Positions 16,287 to 23,600 of a stretch of DNA of 64,000 nt are shown here, piece after piece. The stretch spans positions 1-64,000 of the forward strand of contig CAJQJX010000062.1 in assembly GCA_905478795.1 (NCBI GenBank), given 5' to 3'. The position numbers and the translations under genes were made by a program. Origin of the DNA: an uncultured Flavobacteriales bacterium (GTDB lineage: Bacteria > Bacteroidota > Bacteroidia > Flavobacteriales_D > Sanyastnellaceae). The number at the start of each line of letters is the position of its first letter. Within the stretch, counting starts at the first letter, position 1. The notes under the pieces are model-generated. The model saw only the letters and a list, made by a program, of their open reading frames with translations, ran no database searches and was not told where the DNA came from.

Positions 16287-17924
16287 TTACTCGGTGTCCT
16301 TTAGGCAGCGGACAGAAAGGCCATGATTAGATGGTACCACATCTCGTTTAACCGTCAGATAGGTTGATGACAGTATACGACTCCAAGCACTTCCAGAACT
16401 GTCGGTACCGCTCCACCACAAGCAAAATGGGTCATCACCAAAACTTCCGCCACCAAATCTTTGCCCGCCTGAGAGGCCATGGAAGCCAGAGGTGTTTGTG
16501 CCATTCCAACTTGGTGAGTCAGATGCAGAAGCTTTTAGTTGTGCCCCTTCGTCTGTACCTCTAAACCAGCCTATTGAATTTGCATCTGTCTCGGACATTC
16601 CCAATTCCATTTCCAGTGTCATAAACTCTTCGTCGCTTGGCACGTGCCAGTCGCTAGGACACAGGCCCCGCATATCGTTCACCGCATACCAGTTGTAGAG
16701 CCTTCCAAAATCCTCAAGACTTGAGGCATTGTTGGCGTAAAAAGCTGTAGCACCGGCAGTGGTAGAATTCCATTCCTCACCGGTAAGGCCTGCAGGAATC
16801 AGGTCGCCGTTGGCGTAAACCGTCGTGCGTAAGTTCTCTGCAAACCAGCATTGGTCGCCAATCAAGACTGTCTCGTAATCGTAGCTGTGATAGTTCATCG
16901 GATCGCCGCAAGTCCAAGTGGTGTAACACTGCCCAAACGTTGAGAGCACCTCGAGAACATCACCGACTCCTGTGCAGCCATCGAGGTCAGTATCGGTAGG
17001 GTTGGCCACAATGCACTCCTCATTTACGGGGTCCCACACTGTGCCTTCTCCGCAATACAGACAGCCGTATTCACAGGATCCATCGTCCGAGTTTGCGCTG
17101 TCATCAAAGTTGCACGAAGTCGTGTCCGTGCAGCCCATGATTGGGGCAGTTGACAAGAACAGGCTTTCAACCTCGCTTTGGGTCAGGGCTCTGTTCCAGA
17201 ATCCGAGGTCGTCCAATTGTCCGCTGTAGAATCGAGGGCATGTGGCAGAGGCAGCCTCCGCATTGCCAATGAAAATTGGATTGGATGTGTGAAGAAGACT
17301 ACCATTGGTCGAACCGCTCTCGCCAGAGTATACAGACAGACCATTGACATAGATTGAAGTCGTATCAGTACCCATTGTCACGGCCAAATGAGTCCAGTTG
17401 TTGAGCGGGAAAGTAGCGTATGACGAGGACTGAAAGCAACCAGTGACTCCACCCGAATTGTTGCATACTTGAAGATACCCGTCTGGGTTGATGCCAGTGC
17501 TTCCTGGACCCCAGTCAGACAAGGTAATCTCAAAGGTGCGTGAAGCAATCGTTGATGCCCATTTACTTACAAGTGCATACACGGCCCCGTATCCTCCTCC
17601 GCAAGTTGCGTACGCCGAAGGGTATTCACTTGGATTCAGCCAGATTGAAATTGTGAGTTCTTCGAGGTTCTCAAATCCAGAGTAATGATCAATGGTTGCC
17701 TCGTCATTAATCCCGTCAAAACTCAAGGCTCCGCAAGACACCCCGAATCGGTCGGTAGTGCCGGTAGGTCCGCTGATTTGACCATCTGGGATGCCAATGA
17801 TTCCGCTTTCCAATGAGCCATTCAAAGGGAACCAGCCAATCAGGCCGTCAGGTGAAACATAGTCCGGCACCTGCGCGAGGCAGAGGCTCGGAACGAAGAG
17901 CAGGAGGGCAAGTAGATTCCTCAT
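16287..17924 (-). CDS. Secreted LamG / GCTD-repeat / dockerin-like / FISUMP protein
   Basis: The 545-residue protein has a signal peptide (LLALLLFVPSLCLAQ). A LamG-like concanavalin domain (about 25-255) contains LTISIWLNPSE and WTHLAVTMGTDTTSIYVNG. One GCTD-type cysteine module (264-284) and a dockerin-like half repeat DTDLDGCTGVGDVLEVL (about 311-327) follow. The C-terminal FISUMP domain (about 338-545) shows YETVLIGDQCWFAENLRTTVY, YNWYAVNDMRGLCPSDWHVPSDEE, and an RCLKD end. Such proteins are surface or secreted and probably bind carbohydrate or protein ligands. The start overlaps the stop of the phage-type gene by ATGA, so the two are translationally coupled. Its G+C content is visibly lower than its neighbours. 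Confidence 0.85.
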   Translation of the reverse strand: MRNLLALLLFVPSLCLAQVPDYVSPDGLIGWFPLNGSLESGIIGIPDGQISGPTGTTDRFGVSCGALSFDGINDEATIDHYSGFENLEELTISIWLNPSEYPSAYATCGGGYGAVYALVSKWASTIASRTFEITLSDWGPGSTGINPDGYLQVCNNSGGVTGCFQSSSYATFPLNNWTHLAVTMGTDTTSIYVNGLSVYSGESGSTNGSLLHTSNPIFIGNAEAASATCPRFYSGQLDDLGFWNRALTQSEVESLFLSTAPIMGCTDTTSCNFDDSANSDDGSCEYGCLYCGEGTVWDPVNEECIVANPTDTDLDGCTGVGDVLEVLSTFGQCYTTWTCGDPMNYHSYDYETVLIGDQCWFAENLRTTVYANGDLIPAGLTGEEWNSTTAGATAFYANNASSLEDFGRLYNWYAVNDMRGLCPSDWHVPSDEEFMTLEMELGMSETDANSIGWFRGTDEGAQLKASASDSPSWNGTNTSGFHGLSGGQRFGGGSFGDDPFCLWWSGTDSSGSAWSRILSSTYLTVKRDVVPSNHGLSVRCLKDTE

Positions 17925-18265
17925 GAGATTGGTTGCGTTACCTGCAATTTACGGGATGAGGTGAAGCATGGCGGGGTTGCTTTTGTGTCCGTCACGGTAC
18001 CGGAGTGCGGTGGGATTTTAATGGAACCAAATTCGAAAGGCTCGTCGGTGGTGTGGGAAGCTGGAGAGACTTTGGGGAGGACGTAGGGGAGGAGTTTAAC
18101 CAAGACCTCCAGGCGTTCCTTGGGATTGAGATGATCCATTCTCTCTTGCAGGGTCTCCAGCTCCTCGTGTATGAGGTCCTTCAAGACCGCCCTCAACTCC
18201 CTGGTGAGCTTGTTGGGGGTGCCCTTCTGTCTTCCCCCGAACTTCTTGCCTGTGGTGTTGGCCAT
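17921..18265 (-). CDS. Small phage-type protein of the GRxKGTPNK family
   Basis: The 114-residue protein opens with a basic, glycine-rich tail (TTGKKFGGRQKGTPNKLTREL) and a long charged amphipathic helix region rich in Glu and Leu ending LVKLLPYVLPKVSP. I recall similar small proteins next to terminase genes in Bacteroidota prophages; their role is not established and DNA or DNA-packaging contacts are a guess. Its C-terminal third (Thr- and Pro-rich) is unlike the rest and may be extended by the local frame. It lies inside the putative tRNA-Leu element, coupled to the FISUMP gene. Confidence 0.6.
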   Translation of the reverse strand: MANTTGKKFGGRQKGTPNKLTRELRAVLKDLIHEELETLQERMDHLNPKERLEVLVKLLPYVLPKVSPASHTTDEPFEFGSIKIPPHSGTVTDTKATPPCFTSSRKLQVTQPIS

Positions 18266-18286
18266 ACTACTCCTAACTACTGTGGT

Positions 18287-18466
18287 TTAAGGACGGTAAG
18301 GGATGTGGGTAGAGGGGCCTTTCCCAGCGTTGGTGGGCAGGGCGAGTAGATTGGCCATCAATCCCTCTTCCTGCAGGGAATCGCGGAGAGCCAAGAGTTC
18401 ATCGACGTTCTTGAAGAAGGAGTTCGAGAAGTGGCCCGCTCCGGGTACAAACAAAAAGCCCCGCAT
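18287..18466 (-). pseudogene. 59-codon frame crossing the right-hand repeat; likely gene fragment
   Basis: An open frame from an ATG inside the terminator hairpin (18464-18466) reads through the repeat and into the element to a TAA at 18287-18289. The element part (HFSNSFFKNVDELLALRDSL, GLMANLLALPTNAGKG) looks like genuine protein, while the first codons come from the terminator and att repeat. I therefore read it as the end of a gene truncated at the element boundary. If the element is circularised in thought, the same frame meets a TGA just upstream, so no full gene is restored. Confidence 0.35.
18435..18450 (+). repeat. Putative attR: tRNA-Leu 3'-end direct repeat, copy 2
   Basis: This is an exact, same-orientation copy of the 16 bases at 15873-15888 (CCCGCTCCGGGTACAA), preceded by GTGG instead of AAGT. 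Three bases after it begins the AAAAAGCCCCGC terminator, which is where a terminator for the tRNA would be expected before insertion. Confidence 0.75.
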
Positions 18467-18479
18467 TGCGGGGCTTTTT
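18453..18479. terminator. Strong bidirectional terminator hairpin
   Basis: AAAAAGCCCCGC and GCGGGGCTTTTT pair perfectly around ATT, with T runs on either strand. It ends the minus-strand protease gene (stop at 18503). Without the 2.56-kb insertion it would lie three bases after tRNA-Leu, so it was probably that tRNA's terminator. Confidence 0.85.
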
Positions 18480-18502
18480 GGTGTTGATTGGAGCGCAAAG
18501 CT

Positions 18503-20674
18503 TCAGTTGCACACTTCTCCGAAGGCGCCCAGGAAGAGCAGCATGTCGGAGGTGGTGACTTGCCCATCTCCGTTGAGGTCTGCGCTGCAGTCTGCGAGGC
18601 AGCCGAAATCACCGAGCAAAATGAGGGCGTCTGACACGGTCACCGTTCCGTCGCCATCGAGGTCCGGTGGGCAATCGCTGGGACCGGGGTCTCCGCCACC
18701 GTCAGTGTTGCACAGGCCTGAAATGGTCCAGGTGGCATTGAATTGGGCGCCTGTGGATCCGCCATACCCATTGAAAAGGTATACCTGCCATGAGCCGATT
18801 CCAGAGAGTCCATTGCCCGCGAGGTCCACAGTGGCCGTGTAGGTGCCCTCGGTAGAACTCTGCCAGTCGGCGGGCCACAGCGTGTAATTGCCCATGCTGT
18901 TGCATCCCGCAGGAGAAGAGTTGTAGCCCCCAATGGCGGCACAGCTCCCGTCGGGTGCCGTGATGGCCAGGGCCAAATCAGCGGGCCAGTTCGCGCCTCC
19001 GCCAGTGTTGGTCCACGTCAAGGAGATGTCCAAGGCTTCAGGCACACCTGCAGCATCAAAACTGTAGATCGCAGAGGCGGCGTTTCCAGTCAATGTGGCA
19101 TCGAGGTTCCCCTCTGCATCGCAGTCGCAAGGTTCGCCTTCTGGTGGGTAGAGGCAGCTGTCATCGTCAATGGTCGCGCCGCCATCGTAATTGCAAGCCG
19201 CGGCATCGGTGCAGCCGGTGCAGCTGGTGCCGTTTCCGCCACAAACACCGCATGCGTCATTGATGAGGCAGGATCCATCGTCTTCTAAGGCGTCGGGGTC
19301 ATAGTTGCAGGCAGAGGGCAAAGTGCAGCCTGCATTGGCGTTTGAATTCGTGGGGTAACTGTCAATGGTAAGCTGACCGGTATTCAAGGGGTCTAAATAA
19401 CCAGAAACGCCCAATCCCCAACTGACGTTCATGCGCCCGTAATAGTCATAGGCGCCGTTGTTGTTGGATCCACTGCAGGCTGCAGCCCCTCCATAGAGCT
19501 GTCCGATGATGCGCTGATTCTGGTCAAACAATGGCGATCCCGACGACCCTGGCTCGGTCACCCCAGACTCCCATTGATCGATCCACCACACCTGTGCACC
19601 TGCTGCGGTCGAGGTATAGGGCGAATTGTTCTCAAAACAGATCTTCTTGACATCGCCACTGGGGTGGTGGATGCCTACGGCAGACGAAGGCGTGGCGCCA
19701 CTCGCGTCCCATCCCGCATACTCTACATTATAGCTGCTCGGTGGTGTTGAGCTCAGTTGGATCAAGGCCACATCACTGCTGCCACTGTTCACAAGCAGGG
19801 TGCCGCCGGAAACACTTTGGTTGGTGGGTCCCGTCGACCCCGAACAGCTGCTGCTCTCGTGGTTGAAATAGTATACCCAGGTGTTGGGGTTACCCAAACA
19901 GTGGTTGGCCGTCAGGAAATACGGCGTTCCATTTTCTGCGGTGTTGTTGACCAACGCTCCTGTGCAGACCGCGAAGCCGCCATTGGTGATCAGGGCCACA
20001 GACCTTTTGGCCACCTGCCAGTCAGAACCCGAAGGGCAATTGACGTTGATGTTGCAGGCTCCGGACGAACCGAAAGGCCCCATGCTGGACGCTTGGCTTG
20101 GGTTGTCTGGATGGGCGAGCAAATGGCGGTATCCGTGTACGACTTGTGAGACGCGCAGGCTCCCTTGTCCATGGACTGCCAATGGCTCCTGGTATTCCAG
20201 TACCACATGGTCTGCATCGAGCAGCCCCAGAGGCAGAGCACCCCATTCTTTTTCGTTGGCTGCTGTGAAGCCGCCCAAAAAGTGTGTTCGGGTTGCATCC
20301 CAGACATAGAGCACCGCTCCAACAGGCAAGTCGAAGCTGCTGAGGTGCAGGCCGATTCCGGTTGCACCTGGGCAATGGATGCCGAGCCGCCAGATCCAGC
20401 GGTCTTTTTCCAAAGTCCATGCTCCGGCATCTTCCAAACCCAGGTCGACTTCCCTTTCCACTCCAAACCGCCAAGGCGCTTCTTTGAATTGGTCGGTCAC
20501 CGCATCCTCTGCTGCCAAGACTTCCAAGTCCAGTTCGGCTGTGGTCAGTTCCGGATAATCGGCTTGAAAGTCAGGCTGCCCCCACTTCCAAGGTGCACCG
20601 CCTTGCGAAACCTGAGCGGACAAGGTTCCACTCAGGATCGCAAGGGCGATGAAAAAGAAGAAGCGGTGCATCAT
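18503..20674 (-). CDS. Secreted trypsin-like (lysyl endopeptidase type) serine protease with dockerin-like tail
   Basis: The 723-residue protein has a signal peptide (FFFFIALAILSGTLSAQ) and a propeptide-like region. An S1 chymotrypsin-fold domain (about 205-430) has His258 in TANHC, Asp301 in SSDVALIQL and Ser378 in EPGSSGSPLF, with many cysteines as in lysyl endopeptidases. Two GCT(D/L) cysteine modules follow, then a beta-sandwich resembling a proprotein-convertase P domain (WPADLALAITAPDG, YTLWPADW). The end holds two dockerin-like EF-hand halves (DLDGDGTVTVSDALILLGDF and DLNGDGQVTTSDMLLFLGAF). It is exported and probably held at the surface. It overlaps the M43 protease stop by ATGA, suggesting coupled synthesis. 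Specificity is not readable. Confidence 0.88.
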   Translation of the reverse strand: MMHRFFFFIALAILSGTLSAQVSQGGAPWKWGQPDFQADYPELTTAELDLEVLAAEDAVTDQFKEAPWRFGVEREVDLGLEDAGAWTLEKDRWIWRLGIHCPGATGIGLHLSSFDLPVGAVLYVWDATRTHFLGGFTAANEKEWGALPLGLLDADHVVLEYQEPLAVHGQGSLRVSQVVHGYRHLLAHPDNPSQASSMGPFGSSGACNINVNCPSGSDWQVAKRSVALITNGGFAVCTGALVNNTAENGTPYFLTANHCLGNPNTWVYYFNHESSSCSGSTGPTNQSVSGGTLLVNSGSSDVALIQLSSTPPSSYNVEYAGWDASGATPSSAVGIHHPSGDVKKICFENNSPYTSTAAGAQVWWIDQWESGVTEPGSSGSPLFDQNQRIIGQLYGGAAACSGSNNNGAYDYYGRMNVSWGLGVSGYLDPLNTGQLTIDSYPTNSNANAGCTLPSACNYDPDALEDDGSCLINDACGVCGGNGTSCTGCTDAAACNYDGGATIDDDSCLYPPEGEPCDCDAEGNLDATLTGNAASAIYSFDAAGVPEALDISLTWTNTGGGANWPADLALAITAPDGSCAAIGGYNSSPAGCNSMGNYTLWPADWQSSTEGTYTATVDLAGNGLSGIGSWQVYLFNGYGGSTGAQFNATWTISGLCNTDGGGDPGPSDCPPDLDGDGTVTVSDALILLGDFGCLADCSADLNGDGQVTTSDMLLFLGAFGEVCN

Positions 20675-23600
20675 TCGCAGCTCGTTCCGAAGATGGCGAG
20701 CATGACCAACATGTCGGAAGTGGTGACGCCACCATCGCCGTTCATGTCATAACCACATCCTGTAATGCACCCGAAGTCTCCGAGCAAGATCAGAAGGTCG
20801 GCGATGCCGATCAGTCCGTCCGTGTTGAAGTCTCCAAAGCACTCATAGACCTCTTGGAAGGTGAGGCTCTGTTGCAACACCTGTGGATTCTCACCATCTG
20901 CAGTCCGAGTCTGAAGGTTCACTGTCAGGCTGACTTCACCTTCGGTGGTCAACTGTGCGATCAGCACCTGTCCATTCGCGTCAGGGAAAGCTGTGGGCTC
21001 CAGATCGGGGTAAATGAAGACAGAGCCGCCATTCACATTGTCCGCGATCAAGTCGCCACCTGAACCTTCAAAGTCTACGAAGTCAAGGCCAATGGTGCTG
21101 ACATCGGCGGTATTGTCTTCACCACCTACAGTGACCCAGCTGTCGAAAGCGAGCAGGGAGTCAACAGACAAGAGGAGGGGGTTGTAGTTGACCCCCAAAG
21201 CACCTCCCAGTGGGTTCTGGTAGAACGATGTCGTGGTGCTGATCGTCAGAGGCACAGAGTCGAATCCATAGACCGCTACCAATTGCTCAGTAGGGTCGGC
21301 AAACTCTGCCCAAACCCTGTAAGTGGTCATTCCGTTGACGGTGTTCTCACCTACGACATCGTAGCCGAGTTGGACAAAGCTGCTCTCGGCGAGCTCGTCT
21401 TCATCGCAGGTGCCGTCGCCATCTGCATCATTGAGGCAGTTGCCGTCGCAGTCCAAGTTGTCTGCAGCGGGGTATGTGCACGAGCCATCATCTACAGTGG
21501 CGTTTTCATTGTAGTTGCAGGCAATCGGGTTGGTACAGCCCGGCAGGTCGCCAGTGCAGAAGTTGGTTGTTTCTGTGGTTCCGAAGTCTCCGCCGGCGGC
21601 CACTGTGCTGCCATTGACGGTGAGCGTATAGCTGCCATCTCCCCAAGCGCAGCAGATACCGTCTCCAAAGGTGTCGTTTACGGTGAGGTCATAACAGCCA
21701 TCGGGGAGGCAGTATGTGGTCTCTACTGTGCCCGTTAGTCCACTATATCCTTCGGAAGCGACGAGCGCGCCAGAAGCGTCCGTGAGCGTCCAGCTGAATT
21801 CAGCGGGATAGTTGTCCAAGACCACGGACATCGTAAAGGTCAGTCCGCCGAAGACACAACTGCCATCATCGAGGGTGGCGTCCGGGTCAAAGTTGCATGC
21901 TGTGGAATCGGTACATCCGCTACACGTGCTGTTGTCACCGCCGCAGACACCGCAGTCATCGTTGAAGAGGCAAGAGCCGTCATCGAGGGTGGCGTCAGGA
22001 TTGTAGTTACACGCTGAAGGCAGGGTGCACCCTGAACAACTGTAGTCACAGGTTCCATTGTCGATACCTGCATCAGGATCGTAGTTACAAGCGGTTGGAT
22101 CGGTGCAACCAAAGTTCAGGTTGTCGGTGCAGAAGGAGGTGGTCTCACCGTCACCGTACGCACCACCCGAAGCGAGCAGTACGCCGTCTACCGTCAGGGT
22201 ATATCCACCTGGAGAGTAGATGCCATCTCCAAAGCTGTCGGAAATGGTGAACGTGTAACAGCCTTCACCCACACAGACCAATGCATCAATGGTTGTATTC
22301 CCGGCGGAGTATGGACCATCAGAGGCGACTGTGGCTCCAGTACTGTCCGTCAACACCCAAGAGATTTCTTCGGGGTAGATGTCTGTGGTCACGCTGATGC
22401 CAATGCCAACACCATCTCCCACGCAGCTTCCGTCGTCAATGGTGGCATCTGCGTCGTAGTTGCAGCTTTCAGGGTCGGTACAACCGTAGCAGCTGAAGTC
22501 ACATGAGCCGCTGTCAAAGAGGGCGTCGGGGTCGTAGTTACAGGCCGTAGCATCGGTGCAGCCGAACGCTCCACCCACACAGAACGTGGTGGCCTCCGAA
22601 TCACCGTAAGCACCTCCAGAGGCGACTGTACTGCCATCAGCGGTCAACGTGTATGACCCTGCGCCATAGGTGCAACAAATGCCGTCACCAAAGCTGTCCA
22701 GCATGGTCAAAGTGTAGCAGCCATCTGCAGCACAGAAGCTCTCGGTCACCGTGTCCGCGGCGGTCGTATATGGACCTCCCGAAGCGATGCTCGTCCCTGT
22801 GGAATCGGTCAAAGTCCAAGAGGTTTCTCCCGGATAATTGTCCAAAACAATGGTCAAGACAAAAGGAAGACCATCGCTGAGGCAAGAGCCGTCGTCGATG
22901 ACCGCAGCGGGATCGAAATTGCAGGCGGTGCTGTCGGTGCAACCTCCGCAAGAGCTGTTGTCTCCAGCGCAAATGCCACACAGGTCAAAGTCGCCACAAG
23001 AGCCATCGTCAATGACCGCAGCGGGATCGAAGTTGCAGGCGGTGCTGTCGGTGCAACCTCCACAAGAACTGTTGTCTCCAGCACAGATGCCGCACAGGTC
23101 AAAGTCGGCGCAAGAGCCGTCGTCCACAGTGGCATCCGCATCATAGTTGCAAGAGGCTGGATCGGTACATCCATCGATGATGCCGCCAATGCAGACGTCT
23201 TGCACCGTGATGTCCGCGGCGTAAGTCACCGTTCCTCCAGCAGAATAGCCATTGACAAGTTGTACACTCCATGAGCCGTCCCCGGACAATCCTGCAGCAC
23301 TCAAGTCAAGCGATGCGGTGTAGGTCCCGGAAGCGTCAACGGCCCAGTCGGCTGGCCACAAGGTGTAACCTCCGAGGTCGGTACAGCCACCTGATACAGC
23401 AGCCGAGAATCCTCCAAATTCAATGCATTCACCCGATGGTGCTGTGATCACAACCAAGAGGTCTGCAGGCCAACTGCCCGCACTCGAGGTGTAATCGAGG
23501 ACAATGTCTAAACCTGCAACTTCTCCGGTTCCGTCAAACGAAACGGCTGAGCCTGCTACGCCACCAGCCAAAGATTCGGTGATGCTCAAGTCCGTGAAGC

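Larger units (their letters stand above)
15889..18434. mobile_element. Putative tRNA-Leu-integrated mini-element or prophage remnant
   Basis: The segment between two exact copies of the tRNA-Leu 3' end carries only minus-strand reading frames. These are a C-terminal gene fragment (16097-16284), a LamG/FISUMP secreted protein, a small phage-type protein, and a second fragment running to the right-hand repeat. Two 60-base blocks counted by hand inside the FISUMP gene are 45% and 48% G+C, against 60% in a block of the upstream aminotransferase gene and 57% in a block of the downstream protease gene. No integrase is present, so it would be non-autonomous or decayed. The direct repeats are seen; the element identity is inference. 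Confidence 0.6.

Noticed and set aside
15930-16304. 124-codon plus-strand frame after tRNA-Leu
   Set aside because: It starts in hairpin-flanking DNA, is Cys/His-rich without pattern, and the minus strand there shows a more protein-like frame.
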